The position numbers were made by a program, and so were the translations under genes. The notes beneath the pieces are model-generated. The model worked only from the letters and a program-made list of their open reading frames with translations, was not told where the DNA came from and made no database searches. From an uncultured Pelagibacteraceae bacterium (lineage in GTDB: Bacteria; Pseudomonadota; Alphaproteobacteria; Pelagibacterales; Pelagibacteraceae): DNA of 64,000 bases. The stretch is taken from assembly GCA_902555435.1 (NCBI GenBank), contig CACDRL010000003.1:1-64000 (forward strand), read 5' to 3'. Below, in pieces: positions 43,941-54,622 of the stretch; the stretch's first letter is position 1, and every line of letters starts with the position of its first letter.

Positions 43941-45155
43941 ATGAGCAAAATCAAGGTAAATAACCCAGTTGTCGAGTTAGATGGCGATGAAATGACTAGA
44001 ATTATTTGGGAGTTTATTAAGAACAAATTAATCCTTCCATATATCGATCTTGGTATTGAATATTACGATCTTGGAATGAAAAGTAGAGATAATACTGATG
44101 ACCAGATCACAATAGACTCAGCAAATGCAATCAAAAAAATTGGTGTTGGAATTAAATGTGCAACTATCACTCCAGATGAAGCAAGAGTTGAAGAGTTTGA
44201 TTTAAAAAAAATGTGGAGATCTCCTAATGGAACAATAAGAAACATTATCGGAGGAACAGTATTCAGAGAGCCAATTATTTGTAAAAATATTCCAAAGCTA
44301 GTGCCTTCTTGGACAGATCCTGTAATTATTGGAAGACATGCTTTTGGAGATCAATATAGAGCAACTGATTTTAAAGTACCTGGTAAAGGTAAAATGGAAG
44401 TTAAATGGACTTCTGAGGATGGAAAAGATGAAATAAAATACGAGGTATTTAATTTTACAGGTCCAGGGGTAGCATTATCAATGTATAATTTAGATAAATC
44501 TATTCAAGACTTTGCAAGATCATGCTTTAGCTATGGCTTAATTAAAAAATGGCCTGTGTATATGTCGACAAAAAATACAATTTTAAAACAATACGATGGA
44601 AGATTTAAAGATATTTTCCAAGAAGTTTTTGACAATGAATATAAAAAAGAGTTTGAAAAACATAATTTAACTTACGAGCACAGATTAATCGATGACATGG
44701 TTGCATGTGCAATGAAATGGAGTGGAAAATATATTTGGGCGTGTAAAAATTATGATGGTGATGTTCAATCAGATACTATGGCTCAAGGTTATGGGTCATT
44801 GGGTTTGATGACAAGTACCCTATTAACTCCTGATGGAAAAGTTATGGAAGCTGAAGCAGCTCATGGAACTGTAACTAGACACTACAGAATGCATCAACAA
44901 GGAAAAGAAACTTCGACAAATCCGATAGCATCTATATTTGCATGGACAAGAGGATTAGCGCATAGAGGAAAGTTAGATAACAATCAAGAATTAATTAAAT
45001 TTGCTCAAACATTAGAGGCAGTATGTATTGAGTGTGTTGAAAATGGTTCAATGACAAAAGATTTAGCAATTCTTGTAGGTCCAAATAGTAAATTCTTAAC
45101 TACAAATCAATTTTTAGATGAAATTGATGGTAATTTAAAAAAGAAATTAAACTAA
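43941..45155 (+). CDS. icd: NADP-dependent isocitrate dehydrogenase
   Basis: This TCA-cycle enzyme oxidises isocitrate to 2-oxoglutarate. The 404-aa protein is of the eukaryote-like homodimeric class: [16 protein letters not shown] at the N-terminus, [20 protein letters not shown] for substrate binding, [10 protein letters not shown] for the metal site, and [12 protein letters not shown] for NADP. The stop overlaps the convergent alaS end by 9 bp. Confidence 0.96.
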   Translation: MSKIKVNNPVVELDGDEMTRIIWEFIKNKLILPYIDLGIEYYDLGMKSRDNTDDQITIDSANAIKKIGVGIKCATITPDEARVEEFDLKKMWRSPNGTIRNIIGGTVFREPIICKNIPKLVPSWTDPVIIGRHAFGDQYRATDFKVPGKGKMEVKWTSEDGKDEIKYEVFNFTGPGVALSMYNLDKSIQDFARSCFSYGLIKKWPVYMSTKNTILKQYDGRFKDIFQEVFDNEYKKEFEKHNLTYEHRLIDDMVACAMKWSGKYIWACKNYDGDVQSDTMAQGYGSLGLMTSTLLTPDGKVMEAEAAHGTVTRHYRMHQQGKETSTNPIASIFAWTRGLAHRGKLDNNQELIKFAQTLEAVCIECVENGSMTKDLAILVGPNSKFLTTNQFLDEIDGNLKKKLN

Positions 45156-47813
45156 ACTCTTAAGCTTTCCAAAAGCTTCTTCAATTTTTGATTGATCCTG
45201 TCCACCAGCTTGAGCAAAGTCTTTTCTTCCTCCGCCGCCTTTACCACCAATTATTTCAGATCCAACTTTAACAAATTGAACTGCATCAAACTTATTGGTT
45301 AAATTGTCTGTTACTCCAACAGCTAATCCAACCTTGTCATCTTTATTTGCAAATACAACCACAATACCTTCGCCTAAATCCTTTTTACCTTTATCTACAA
45401 GTTTTCTTAATTCTTTTGGAGGCAATCCATCTATTTTTTGAAGTCTTAACTTAACTCCATTAATTTCTTCATCTTTAATAATATTTTTTGATTTATCCTC
45501 TAAAATTGCATTTACGGAGATAGTTTCTAATTGTTTAGTTAAATTTTTTATTAAAGTTTTTTGATCAGCTTCTTCTAAACTTGGTTTTCCTCCTAATTTA
45601 ATAATTTGCTGACTTAAATCTTTTATTGTTTCTTCGTCTTTTTCTGCAGATAGGTTTGATAATTTCTCTTTATTTTTTAAATATTCCTCTAATTGCTTGT
45701 CTCTTAAAGCCTCAATTCTTCTAACACCTGCAGCAATTGATGATTGGCTGACGATCTTAAATTTACCAATATCACCAGTGTTTTTAACGTGTGTTCCACC
45801 ACATAATTCTGTTGAAAAATATTTTCCATCCTCGTCTCCCATTGAAAGAACCCTTACTTCATCACCATATTTTTCCCCAAATAATGCTAAAGCACCATTT
45901 TCAACTGCTTCATCAGGTGTCATTAATCTAGTTTTTACATCAGATTTTTTTGAAACCATGCTGTTTACAAATTCTTCAATTTTATCAATCTCTTCATTCT
46001 GTATCGGCTTCATATGACTAAAATCAAATCTTAATCTACTTGGTTCAACTAAAGAGCCTTTTTGGGTTACGTGATCACCCAGAACTCTTCTTAATGACTC
46101 ATGTAGAAGATGTGTCGCGGAGTGATAAGCTCTGGTATTATCTCTTCTCTCAATATCTATTTTTAGTTCAACATTATCTTGTAATTTTAAAGATCCACTA
46201 ACAACTTTTCCATAATGAACAAATAAATCACCTAATTTTTTTTGAACATCTGTTACTTCAAATTTAAAGTCATTTGATATAATTTCACCAATATCTCCTA
46301 CTTGACCTCCCGACTCTCCATAAAAAGGTGTTTGATTTACAATAATCATTCCTTCATCATTTTCGTTTAATTGATCAACTTCTTTATTGTCTTTTAAGAG
46401 AGACAACACAACACCTTCAGCTTGATTAGTTTCGTATCCCAAAAATTCAGTTGCTTCTAGCTTGTCTTTTATTCCAAACCAAATATCTTCAACTGCAGCA
46501 TCACCTGAACCTTTCCAATTTTTCTTAGCAAGCTCCCTACTTTCCTTCATCAAAGATTGAAACTTTCCAGTATCAATTGACATTGATTTATTTCTTAAAA
46601 TATCTTCTGTAAGATCTAATGGGAAACCATAAGTATCATACAATTTAAATGCAACTTCTCCAGGTAAAACTTTATCTATTTTAGATATTTCATCATTTAA
46701 AATTTTTATACCTCTATCTAATAGAACTAAGAATTTTTCTTCTTCCATTTTTAGAGTTTCTTTAATTAAAGATTCTGCTCTAACTAACTCTGGATAGTTT
46801 CCAGACATTTCATTTTTAAGAGTATCGAACAAATTATAAAAAACTGGTTCCTTAGAACCTAATAAGTGAGAATGTCTCATCCCTCTTCTCATTATTCTTC
46901 GTAGAACATATCCTCTACCTTCATTAGATGGCAAAACACCTTCAGCTATTAAAAAAGAGCTTGCTCTTAAGTGATCAGCAATAACTCTAAAACTTGAAAG
47001 ATTAGATTTATCTGATTTAACTTTTACAATTTCTGATGTGGAATTTATTATTTTTTTAAAATGGTCTGTTTCATAATTATCATGCGTACTCTGCAATAAA
47101 GCTGCAATTCTCTCTAAACCCATACCAGTATCAACAGATGGCTTTGGAAGATTTATTCTTTTATCCTTTGTAACTTGTTCAAATTGCATAAAGACTAAAT
47201 TCCAGATTTCAATAAATCTATCTCCATCCTCATCTTTAGTTCCAGGTAAACCTCCTGGTAAATGATCTCCGTGGTCAAAAAAGATTTCTGAACAAGGGCC
47301 GCATGGACCTGTCTCACCCATTGACCAAAAATTGTCTGATGTAGCAATTCTAATTATTCGATCATCGCTAAAACCCGCTATTTTCTTCCAAAAATTAAAG
47401 GCTTCATCATCTTCATGAAATACAGTTACATAAAGTCTACTTTTATCTATTCCAAAATCTTTTGTTATTAAGTCCCAAGCATAATGAATTGCTTGTTCTT
47501 TAAAATAATCTCCAAAAGAAAAATTTCCTAACATTTCAAAAAATGTATGGTGACGAGGTGTATAACCAACATTTTCTAAATCATTGTGCTTACCACCTGC
47601 CCTTACACATTTTTGTGAAGTTGTGGCTCTCACATAATCTCTTTTTTCTAATCCTGTAAAAACATTCTTAAACTGAACCATTCCAGAATTTGCAAACATC
47701 AATGTAGGATCGTTGTTAGGAACTAAATTACTAGACTCAACAATCTTGTGATCGTTCTTTTCAAAATACTTTAGAAAAGTACTACGTATTTCATTTAAAG
47801 TTTTGTCTGCCAT
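45147..47813 (-). CDS. alaS: Alanine-tRNA ligase
   Basis: This 888-aa enzyme charges tRNA-Ala. It contains the class II core ([36 protein letters not shown]), the editing domain with [12 protein letters not shown] and [14 protein letters not shown], and a C-terminal region ending with [18 protein letters not shown]. The length is normal. It lies downstream of recA, separated by a terminator. Confidence 0.97.
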   Translation of the reverse strand: MADKTLNEIRSTFLKYFEKNDHKIVESSNLVPNNDPTLMFANSGMVQFKNVFTGLEKRDYVRATTSQKCVRAGGKHNDLENVGYTPRHHTFFEMLGNFSFGDYFKEQAIHYAWDLITKDFGIDKSRLYVTVFHEDDEAFNFWKKIAGFSDDRIIRIATSDNFWSMGETGPCGPCSEIFFDHGDHLPGGLPGTKDEDGDRFIEIWNLVFMQFEQVTKDKRINLPKPSVDTGMGLERIAALLQSTHDNYETDHFKKIINSTSEIVKVKSDKSNLSSFRVIADHLRASSFLIAEGVLPSNEGRGYVLRRIMRRGMRHSHLLGSKEPVFYNLFDTLKNEMSGNYPELVRAESLIKETLKMEEEKFLVLLDRGIKILNDEISKIDKVLPGEVAFKLYDTYGFPLDLTEDILRNKSMSIDTGKFQSLMKESRELAKKNWKGSGDAAVEDIWFGIKDKLEATEFLGYETNQAEGVVLSLLKDNKEVDQLNENDEGMIIVNQTPFYGESGGQVGDIGEIISNDFKFEVTDVQKKLGDLFVHYGKVVSGSLKLQDNVELKIDIERRDNTRAYHSATHLLHESLRRVLGDHVTQKGSLVEPSRLRFDFSHMKPIQNEEIDKIEEFVNSMVSKKSDVKTRLMTPDEAVENGALALFGEKYGDEVRVLSMGDEDGKYFSTELCGGTHVKNTGDIGKFKIVSQSSIAAGVRRIEALRDKQLEEYLKNKEKLSNLSAEKDEETIKDLSQQIIKLGGKPSLEEADQKTLIKNLTKQLETISVNAILEDKSKNIIKDEEINGVKLRLQKIDGLPPKELRKLVDKGKKDLGEGIVVVFANKDDKVGLAVGVTDNLTNKFDAVQFVKVGSEIIGGKGGGGRKDFAQAGGQDQSKIEEAFGKLKSLV

Positions 47814-47862
47814 ATTTTTAAAATACAGCTTTTTTATTCTATGTCTAGATATCGAAGGGAAA

Positions 47863-47888
47863 AAAGGCGCTTAAATTAAGCGCCTTTT
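47863..47888 (-). terminator. Rho-independent terminator after recA
   Basis: Read leftward, AAAAGGCGCTTAA and its complement form a stem of about 12 bp, followed by UUUUUU. It lies 18 bp past the recA stop and 50 bp before the alaS start. Confidence 0.88.
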
Positions 47889-47906
47889 ATTAATAAAGAT
47901 GACTTA

Positions 47907-49061
47907 TTAATTCTTTTTAGATGGAGGAGTAGCTTCTGCTTTTTCAGCTTCTTCTTTTTCAGCTACTTTCTTTTCTTTCTCCAATTTTTCAGGATCTATC
48001 GGGTTTCCTTCTATTTTCTTAGAAATCACACCTGCTTTTTCCCTAATTGCCATTTCTATTTCTGCAGCAACTTTAGGATTTTGAGCTAGATAAGTCTTAG
48101 CATTCTCTCTACCTTGACCAATCTTCTCACCTTTGTAAGCATACCATGCGCCTGACTTTTCAATTATATCTGCTTTAGAACCAAGATCGACTAATTCACC
48201 CATCTTGCTAATTCCTCTTCCATACATCAAATCAAATTCAACAACTTTAAATGGTGGTGCTACTTTATTCTTAACTACCTTCACTCTTGTAGAGTTACCA
48301 ATAATTTCATCTTTATCTTTGATGGCACCAATTCTCCTAATATCCATTCTTACAGATGAATAAAACTTAAGTGCATTACCACCTGATGTTGTCTCTGGAC
48401 TTCCAAACATAACTCCAATTTTCATTCTGATTTGGTTGATGAAAATCATCATTGTATTTGTATTTGAAATTGAACCTGTTAATTTTCTCAAAGCCTGACT
48501 CATTAATCTTGATTGAAGACCAACATGATGATCTCCCATCTCTCCTTCAATCTCAGCTTTTGGTGTTAAAGCTGCAACAGAGTCAATTACAATAACTGAA
48601 ATAGAGCCTGATTTTACCAGTGTATCAGCGATTTCTAACGCTTGTTCACCAGTATCTGGCTGTGAAATTAAAAGTTCTTCTGTATTTACACCTAATTTTT
48701 TTGCATAAACTGGATCTAAAGCATGCTCTGCATCAACAAATGCACAAATGCCTCCAGCTTTTTGAGCTTCAGCAACAACTTGTAATGCTAATGTTGTTTT
48801 TCCAGATGACTCTGGTCCGTAAACTTCGATAATTCTTCCTTTTGGTAATCCGCCTATACCTAAAGCTAAATCAAGACTTAAAGAACCTGTTGAAACAGAC
48901 TCGATATCCATCGCTCTCTTTTCACCAAGCTTCATTACAGAGCCTTTTCCAAAATTATCTGTAATTTGAGCTATTGCAGCATCTAGTGCTTTGTTCTTTT
49001 CTTTACTATCCATTTCTTGATCTTTAGTAGATTTAACTACTTTTAGGTTACTTTTCGTCAT
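47907..49061 (-). CDS. recA: Recombinase A
   Basis: RecA forms the DNA-strand-exchange filament and triggers the SOS response. The 384-aa protein has the P-loop [14 protein letters not shown]-type Walker B ([15 protein letters not shown]), the [14 protein letters not shown] loop, and a charged C-terminal tail. Upstream (49111-49125) lies an SOS-like motif also found before umuD. A terminator follows the gene. Confidence 0.98.
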   Translation of the reverse strand: MTKSNLKVVKSTKDQEMDSKEKNKALDAAIAQITDNFGKGSVMKLGEKRAMDIESVSTGSLSLDLALGIGGLPKGRIIEVYGPESSGKTTLALQVVAEAQKAGGICAFVDAEHALDPVYAKKLGVNTEELLISQPDTGEQALEIADTLVKSGSISVIVIDSVAALTPKAEIEGEMGDHHVGLQSRLMSQALRKLTGSISNTNTMMIFINQIRMKIGVMFGSPETTSGGNALKFYSSVRMDIRRIGAIKDKDEIIGNSTRVKVVKNKVAPPFKVVEFDLMYGRGISKMGELVDLGSKADIIEKSGAWYAYKGEKIGQGRENAKTYLAQNPKVAAEIEMAIREKAGVISKKIEGNPIDPEKLEKEKKVAEKEEAEKAEATPPSKKN

Positions 49062-49110
49062 TTTTTGCCTCTTTTTTTACGTTTTTTAACAGTCGAATCA
49101 TGATTTAAAT

Positions 49111-49125
49111 GTACACATTTTGTTC
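49111..49125 (-). promoter_or_regulatory. Candidate SOS operator upstream of recA
   Basis: On the + strand the site reads GTACACATTTTGTTC, i.e. GTAC-N7-GTTC. The known alphaproteobacterial LexA site is GTTC-N7-GTTC, so seven of eight positions agree. It is 50 bp before the recA start and shares GT(A/T)CAC(A/G)TTTTG(A/T)T with the site before umuD. Confidence 0.55.
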
Positions 49126-49168
49126 TCATTAGCAAGATCTTTGTTTTTAATGGGTAAAAAAGACTGAA

Positions 49169-50467
49169 TTACTTAAGATTTAAATAGTCGCTATTTAAAA
49201 GGCCTGCTGATTTTAAAACTCTATATTGAGATAACAAATAGCTTCTTTCAGCTTCAGCAAGATTAATTTTTGCGTTAATTAAGTTTGATCTAGATTGAAG
49301 AACATCAAAAGTAGATCTTCCAGATCCACTTTCATACTCAAAGCTAATTCCTTCAGTTGCAACTTCTGAAGCTTTAACTTGTGACTGTACAGCTTGTAAA
49401 AAGCTTCTTGAAGATTGTAAAGTTGACCAAGAAGAAGTCACTGATTGTGTATTATTTTTCTGAGCATTCTCTAATAATAATCTTTTCATACCTTTAGCTT
49501 GAAGATTTTTGGTTACATTAGATTTATTTTTTCCTCCAAATTGAAAAGGCCATGAAACAGTTGCTTGTAAAACATCTTTCTCTCTTTCATCGTAAGTTGA
49601 ACTTAAATCATCAGTGTAAGTTCTTTCTAATGAAATTTTTGCTGTAGGTGAAAGATCTGATCTTGCAATTTTTACATCTAGTTCTGATTGTCCATATTCT
49701 ATTTCTGCAATAATCAGTTCTGGGCTTTTCTCCAAAGATATTTTTTTAGCTTCACTCAAATTTTTAGGGATAGTTACTTGTGCATTATATATTTTTTTTA
49801 ATTTTGCCTCTTCTGCAATAGTACCAATTACATTTTCATAATTTAGTTTACTCGTAACTATATTATTTTGTGCCTCAATATATCTTGCTTGTGCACCAGC
49901 TAGAGAGGATTGGGATTGTGCTAAATCAGATGCAGTGATTTGTCCTCTACTTAATCTAGCATTATCTAATTCAAATTGTCTTTGAAGTAAGTTTACGTTT
50001 TCTTCATTTATATTTAATTTTTCATAAGCCAAAATTAATCCTGTATATGCCTCAATAGCTCTTAAGAATATTTCTTGTTCTTTTTGTATTAATTTTGCTT
50101 CTGTTAAATTTAGTCCTAATTTACTTTTTTCGTATTCTGTTTTCCTTCCACTACCATCAAGTAATGTTTGCTCAAGTTTAATTGAAGCTGATGATGTGTC
50201 CACATCTGTAACTGATGCATCTGCACCAGCTTGTGTAGTAATTTCATTTGTTTCCTCAAAATTTTTTTTACCAGTAAGAGTTAAGGTAGGTAATAAATCA
50301 CTTCTAGACATATTGATTACTTCTTGCTGAATTTCTAAATTTTTTCTCTCTGCCTGAAGTTCTAGATTGTTATTAAAAGTTTGTTTTAGTGCTTCTTGTA
50401 AAGTAGCTGAAAATGCGCTTAATGGAAAAATGATTGTGCAAAAGATAATTAATAAAAATTTTTTCAT
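49169..50467 (-). CDS. TolC-family outer membrane efflux protein
   Basis: This 432-aa protein has a signal peptide (LLIIFCTIIFPLSAFSATL). It has the two-repeat coiled-coil/beta-barrel TolC layout, with long heptad-rich helices (RSDLLPTLTLTGKKNF in repeat 1; RSDLSPTAKISLERTYTDD in repeat 2). It would form an outer-membrane channel for type I secretion or drug efflux, but no ABC or RND partner is in the window. It overlaps the glycerate kinase gene by 4 bp. Confidence 0.88.
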   Translation of the reverse strand: MKKFLLIIFCTIIFPLSAFSATLQEALKQTFNNNLELQAERKNLEIQQEVINMSRSDLLPTLTLTGKKNFEETNEITTQAGADASVTDVDTSSASIKLEQTLLDGSGRKTEYEKSKLGLNLTEAKLIQKEQEIFLRAIEAYTGLILAYEKLNINEENVNLLQRQFELDNARLSRGQITASDLAQSQSSLAGAQARYIEAQNNIVTSKLNYENVIGTIAEEAKLKKIYNAQVTIPKNLSEAKKISLEKSPELIIAEIEYGQSELDVKIARSDLSPTAKISLERTYTDDLSSTYDEREKDVLQATVSWPFQFGGKNKSNVTKNLQAKGMKRLLLENAQKNNTQSVTSSWSTLQSSRSFLQAVQSQVKASEVATEGISFEYESGSGRSTFDVLQSRSNLINAKINLAEAERSYLLSQYRVLKSAGLLNSDYLNLK

Positions 50468-51390
50468 TTATTATATTTTATTGTCTTAATTTGATGGTTG
50501 CTATTTAAATTTAAAATAATTGTAGAATATTTTGGAGCAAATTGAAACATGTTCTGTGTAATTCTTTGGTAAGTTTGCATAAAATTAATCACATCTCCTT
50601 TACTCATTATTTTATGACTAGATTTATTTTTAGTATTTAACCACAACTTGTACTCTTGTTTAAGTCTCCATTTCTGAAGCAAATTAAAATTTTTAGCTTT
50701 TAAATAAATCAAACAATTTAGTTGAGAATACAATTTTTTGTATTTTGTCTTTAGTTGATCATTTACATATTTTCTCCAAATTTGTTTTGGATCCTTAGTT
50801 CGTTCAAGAGAATTAATTGACTTTTTAAGTGTTTTGTTAACTTCTGCTCTTGCTCCAACACACCAGCCCTCAAATATAATTACATCTGGTTGCGCTTTAA
50901 TATTATACCAATTTTTTTTGGGTGATCGGTCATCAACTGCCTTGTTAAAACTTGGTAACTTAATTGATTTAAAGTTTTTGTTTTTTGATTTTTTAAAGAA
51001 ATCCAACATAATTTTTACATCATGTGTCCCTGGTACTCCCCTCGTCATTAACATTGGATGAACTTTTTTTGACAAAATAGATCTTTCTTTTCTAGTTTTA
51101 TAAAAATCATCAATAGAAATTTTAAATACTTTTAATTTAAAATATTTTTCTAATATAATTTGTATAATTGAGCTTATTGTTGTTTTGCCAGTACCTTGTC
51201 CTCCTGCTAAACCAACAAAGTAAGGTTTTTTATTATTTGCTTTTTTTGCAATCCAAAAACTTACTGGAATTAGAAAAGATTTAAGCATCTTATCTTTATT
51301 GCTAAATTTTTCTTTTGAAGTCTCTTGTGATTTAATAAATTTTATACAATCACTTTTAACTTTTTTAAAACACTCAGCAGTATATTGCAT
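50464..51390 (-). CDS. D-glycerate 3-kinase (GLYK/YggC-type P-loop kinase)
   Basis: The protein of about 308 aa has a P-loop GLAGGQGTGKTTISS, then KISIDDFYKTRKER, RGVPGTHDV and DVIIFEGWCVGAR, the pattern of plant-type glycerate kinases. It would phosphorylate glycerate to 3-phosphoglycerate, linking glycolate/glyoxylate or serine breakdown with glycolysis. The ATG at 51390 (MQYTAECFKK) lies 7 bp after the GFA gene ends; a longer frame to 51435 would overlap that gene. Confidence 0.82.
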   Translation of the reverse strand: MQYTAECFKKVKSDCIKFIKSQETSKEKFSNKDKMLKSFLIPVSFWIAKKANNKKPYFVGLAGGQGTGKTTISSIIQIILEKYFKLKVFKISIDDFYKTRKERSILSKKVHPMLMTRGVPGTHDVKIMLDFFKKSKNKNFKSIKLPSFNKAVDDRSPKKNWYNIKAQPDVIIFEGWCVGARAEVNKTLKKSINSLERTKDPKQIWRKYVNDQLKTKYKKLYSQLNCLIYLKAKNFNLLQKWRLKQEYKLWLNTKNKSSHKIMSKGDVINFMQTYQRITQNMFQFAPKYSTIILNLNSNHQIKTIKYNK

Positions 51391-51397
51391 TGAACTT

Positions 51398-51763
51398 TTA
51401 TTTTTCTTGATCCATTGGATGGTTGAGACCATCAAATTGAGCTATTTCTTTTATATCTTCAACTTTAATCTCATCGACACATCCTAAATTAAAACCAGTC
51501 ATAGCGGGTGCACTTCTTGGATTGTGATGAGTATAAATTCCACATTCAGTACAAAAATAATGGTTGGCAACTTTAGTATGATATTGATAAAGTTTTAATT
51601 TATCTTCTCCTTTAGTAACTTTAAAATCCTCATTTTTAACCATGCCCATTGTTGCATTTTTTCTTTTACAAATAGAACAATTACATCTTACAATTTTTGC
51701 TAATTCATTAACTGTAGCATTAATTTCTGCTTCGACAGCTCCGCAATGACAATTTAGTTTCAT
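51398..51763 (-). CDS. GFA-family (glutathione-dependent formaldehyde-activating enzyme-like) zinc protein
   Basis: This 121-aa protein has the zinc-binding cysteines of the GFA/CENP-V domain: CHCGAVEAEI, RCNCSICKRK, and FCTECGIYTHHNPRS. The family includes an enzyme proposed to couple formaldehyde with glutathione, but most members have unknown substrates. It lies between the VOC gene and the glycerate kinase in one leftward unit. Confidence 0.82.
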   Translation of the reverse strand: MKLNCHCGAVEAEINATVNELAKIVRCNCSICKRKNATMGMVKNEDFKVTKGEDKLKLYQYHTKVANHYFCTECGIYTHHNPRSAPAMTGFNLGCVDEIKVEDIKEIAQFDGLNHPMDQEK

Positions 51764-51776
51764 ATAGCTCCTATTT

Positions 51777-52160
51777 TTATTTTAAAATACTTTTAGCTGC
51801 AATCTTATTTCGATCTAAGTCACGAATATATCCATAATAATTTCCATCTTTTCTGACTCCAGGTGCTCCTTCATCTGTTGCTCCTTTTGAAATTGCAATT
51901 TCATAAAATTTATCTACCGCTTCTTTAGAGTCTGCTAATAAAGTTATTTGTGTTCCATTTCCAAAAGTTGCAGGTTCACCATTTACAGGGTGCGTTACAT
52001 AAAATTGAACTTTATCTGGATTACTTGAATGAGCGTAACCAAGATACTTTTCTGTTTTCAAAACTCTCTTTAATTTTAGAGGCTCAAACACTGCATCGTA
52101 AAAATCACCTGATTTTTGATGATCATCAGAACCAACCATTACAAAATCTAAAACATTCAT
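51777..52160 (-). CDS. VOC-family (glyoxalase-like) protein
   Basis: This 127-aa single VOC domain begins VLDFVMVGSDDHQKSGDFYDAVFEPLKLK, a typical beta-alpha start. It ends GYIRDLDRNKIAAKSI, where the usual last metal glutamate is replaced by alanine or serine. It may therefore bind rather than catalyse. It is the first gene of the unit that ends with the TolC-like gene. Confidence 0.75.
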   Translation of the reverse strand: MNVLDFVMVGSDDHQKSGDFYDAVFEPLKLKRVLKTEKYLGYAHSSNPDKVQFYVTHPVNGEPATFGNGTQITLLADSKEAVDKFYEIAISKGATDEGAPGVRKDGNYYGYIRDLDRNKIAAKSILK

Positions 52161-52217
52161 AATTAAACTCAGAATTTATATATTTAAATAATTAACTTAA
52201 ACTATCTATGGTTGAAG

Positions 52218-52246
52218 TTATCCACAAGTCCACAATATGTGGATTA
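52218..52246. promoter_or_regulatory. Cluster of three DnaA-box-like sites
   Basis: TTATCCACA (52218-52226) matches the strong E. coli DnaA box exactly. AAGTCCACA (52226-52234) and, on the other strand, TAATCCACA (52238-52246) are close variants. The last two form a palindrome TCCACA-ATA-TGTGGA (52229-52243). A very AT-rich stretch lies at about 52165-52210. The cluster may control umuDC or the leftward VOC gene, or mark an origin, but the flanking genes are not typical for an origin. Confidence 0.4.
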
Positions 52247-52249
52247 GAT

Positions 52250-52281
52250 GTTCACGTTTTGATTCACTTTTGATTCAGTTA
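52250..52281 (+). promoter_or_regulatory. Candidate SOS operator with iterated TTCA units before umuD
   Basis: GTTCACGTTTTGATTC (52250-52265) resembles the motif before recA. The unit TTCAC(G)TTTTGA then recurs once with an 11-12 bp step and continues as TTCAGTTACAGA. The array ends about 37 bp before the ATG at 52319, where a repressor would block transcription. Confidence 0.5.
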
Positions 52282-52318
52282 CAGACTCAAAATACAACCT
52301 CTTGAGTGTATTCCATAA

Positions 52319-52744
52319 ATGGTCTATAAATTAGAACAAAACAAGAACATGAAACTAACAATCCCATATTATCTACATAAAGCAGGCGCTGGTTTTCCTT
52401 CTCCTGCAACAGATTATATCGAAGAAGATATCGATCTAAACATGCATTTAATAAGAAATGTTCCAGCAACTTTCATCATCAGAGTTCAAGGTAAATCAAT
52501 GGTCGATGTTGGCATTAATGATGGAGATTTATTGGTCGTTGATAAAAGTTTAAAACCAAAAAACTTTTCAACAGTGATTGCAAATGTTCACGATGAACTT
52601 GTAGTTAAAACTTTAGTTCAAGAAAGAGATAAAAAATTTTTAACCTCTGGATCTAAAGAGTTTTCTGACAGAATTTTAATTAATGAAGAACAAGATGTTT
52701 TTATTTGGGGAGTAGTTACTTATGTCATCCACTCAGTATACTAA
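52319..52744 (+). CDS. umuD: UmuD-like S24 peptidase, translesion polymerase subunit
   Basis: UmuD is self-cleaved under RecA filaments and then activates UmuC as polymerase V. The 141-aa protein has the cleavage region GAGFPSPATDY, with cutting expected between Ala and Gly, then the catalytic serine in GKSMVDVGI and the lysine in LVVKTL. The upstream DNA-binding domain of LexA is absent. A second ATG at 52349 (MKLTIPYYLHKAG) is also possible. It overlaps umuC by 23 bp. Confidence 0.92.
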   Translation: MVYKLEQNKNMKLTIPYYLHKAGAGFPSPATDYIEEDIDLNMHLIRNVPATFIIRVQGKSMVDVGINDGDLLVVDKSLKPKNFSTVIANVHDELVVKTLVQERDKKFLTSGSKEFSDRILINEEQDVFIWGVVTYVIHSVY

Positions 52745-53999
52745 AAAAATAGCACTCGTTGATTGTAATTCTTTTTATGTTTCTTGTGAAAGATTATTTA
52801 ATCCTAAAATAAGAAAAAAACCTGTTGTCGTTTTATCCAATAATGATGGCTGTATAATTTCAAGATCGAATGAAGCAAAAGCTTTAGGAATTAAAATGGG
52901 TGAACCTTATTTTAAAGCAAAAGATATTATCATTAAAAATAACGTAAATGTATTTTCATCAAACTATTCTTTATATGGAGATTTATCTAGAAGAGTAATG
53001 CGTACCCTTAAAAGATTTAATTCTGAAATAGAAGTTTATTCAATTGATGAAGCGTTTTTAGATTTAACAAACTTTAAAGATCAAGATGTAGAAAAAGTTG
53101 GAAAAGAAATTAGAGAAACAGTTTTGCAATGGACAGGTATTCCAACTAGTATTGGGATCGCAAAAACAAAAACTTTAAGTAAAGTTGCAAATCATATTGC
53201 GAAGAAAAAACAATCAGGTGTAACAAGTTTAATTGGAATAGATAATTTAGATCCTATTTTAGAAAAAGTTGAAATCAATGATATTTGGGGAGTTGGCAGA
53301 CAACTTACTAAATTTTATCAAAAGCATGGAATTTATAATGCAAAGCAATTAAAAAATAAATCTAACACTTGGATTAAGAAAAGTTCCAATGTTTTAAGTT
53401 CAAGAACAGCGATGGAACTTAGAGGAATTCCTTGTATTGATTTAGAAACAACTACTACTAAAAGAAAGAGTTGTGTTGTTTCAAGATCATTTGGAAAAAG
53501 AATTAAAACTTTTCAAGAATTAAAAGAAGCAGTTGCAAACTATTGTTTAAATGCATCTGAAAAAATTAGATCAGAATCTTTAGTTGCAAAAGCAATTACA
53601 GTATTTGTTAGAACAAGCCCTTTTCATAGAAACTTTGGATATTATTCAAATACAAAAACAGTAGATTTTCCAATTGCAACAAACAACAGTATAGAAACAG
53701 TTAAGACAGCAGTTTCAATATTAGAAAGTATTTTCAAAAATGGTTATCGTTATCAAAAAGCAGGTGTAATGCTAACAGGATTGTCGAATGCAAGTAATAA
53801 AACAAATTTATTTACTTCTGAAAAAGATGAAAAAATAAATAGCTTAATGAGATCAATTGATAATACTAATCATAAATATGGAAGATCTACTTTAAGTGTT
53901 GCTAGTGCTGGTGTTCATAAAAAGTGGAATATGAGAAGGCAATACTCATCTAAAATAGATACAGCTGATTTTTATTGTTTACCAACGATTAGAGCTTAG
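52722..53999 (+). CDS. umuC: UmuC-like Y-family DNA polymerase
   Basis: This 425-aa protein is the catalytic part of error-prone polymerase V. Y-family motifs are clear: ALVDCNSFYVSCERLFNPKI near the N-terminus, YSLYGDLSRRVM, and the metal site EVYSIDEAFLDLT. The C-terminal little-finger part contains SCVVSRSFGKRIKTFQEL. It converges on ureG with 11 bp between the stops. Confidence 0.95.
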   Translation: MSSTQYTKKIALVDCNSFYVSCERLFNPKIRKKPVVVLSNNDGCIISRSNEAKALGIKMGEPYFKAKDIIIKNNVNVFSSNYSLYGDLSRRVMRTLKRFNSEIEVYSIDEAFLDLTNFKDQDVEKVGKEIRETVLQWTGIPTSIGIAKTKTLSKVANHIAKKKQSGVTSLIGIDNLDPILEKVEINDIWGVGRQLTKFYQKHGIYNAKQLKNKSNTWIKKSSNVLSSRTAMELRGIPCIDLETTTTKRKSCVVSRSFGKRIKTFQELKEAVANYCLNASEKIRSESLVAKAITVFVRTSPFHRNFGYYSNTKTVDFPIATNNSIETVKTAVSILESIFKNGYRYQKAGVMLTGLSNASNKTNLFTSEKDEKINSLMRSIDNTNHKYGRSTLSVASAGVHKKWNMRRQYSSKIDTADFYCLPTIRA

Positions 54000-54010
54000 A
54001 TCAAAAAAAT

Positions 54011-54622
54011 CTATAGTCCACCTGATGAAAATAAAAATTTAGCAACATCTTCAACACCAATTTGTTTTTTCATCTGACAAAAAACATAAGGTAAGCCATT
54101 TCGGGCCTTTTTTACGTCTTCTTTCATGGTTTCAAGATTAACTTCTACATGGGGAGCTAAATCTGTCTTATTAATAATTAACAAATCTGACTTTTGGATA
54201 GCAGGACCGCCCTTTCTAGGAATATCTCCACCCATACCAACATCAATAATATAAATAGATAGATCTACTAATTCTGGACTAAAAGTTGCTGCTAAGTTAT
54301 CTCCACCAGACTCTATTAAAATCAAATCAAGATCAGGAAATTTTTTTTTCATATTTTCTACAGCAAGCATATTAATTGAAGCATCTTCACGTATCGCTGT
54401 GTGTGGACATCCTCCTGTTTCAACTCCTTTAATTCTCTCAAGAGGTAAGGCTTGAACTTTCATTAAAAATTCCGCATCTTCTTTTGTATAAATATCGTTT
54501 GATATTACTGCCATAGAAATTTTCTTAGATAAAAATTTACATAATTCAGCTGTCAAACTTGTCTTTCCAGCACCAACTGGTCCTCCTATTCCAACTTTTA
54601 ATGGTCCATTTATATTTTTCAT
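54011..54622 (-). CDS. ureG: Urease accessory GTPase UreG
   Basis: UreG hydrolyses GTP to drive nickel insertion into urease. The 203-aa protein has the P-loop [13 protein letters not shown], the [15 protein letters not shown] metal (Cys-Pro-His) motif, the [15 protein letters not shown] switch, and NKTDLAPHV for guanine. It is the last gene of ureDABCEFG and overlaps ureF by 4 bp. Confidence 0.97.
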   Translation of the reverse strand: MKNINGPLKVGIGGPVGAGKTSLTAELCKFLSKKISMAVISNDIYTKEDAEFLMKVQALPLERIKGVETGGCPHTAIREDASINMLAVENMKKKFPDLDLILIESGGDNLAATFSPELVDLSIYIIDVGMGGDIPRKGGPAIQKSDLLIINKTDLAPHVEVNLETMKEDVKKARNGLPYVFCQMKKQIGVEDVAKFLFSSGGL

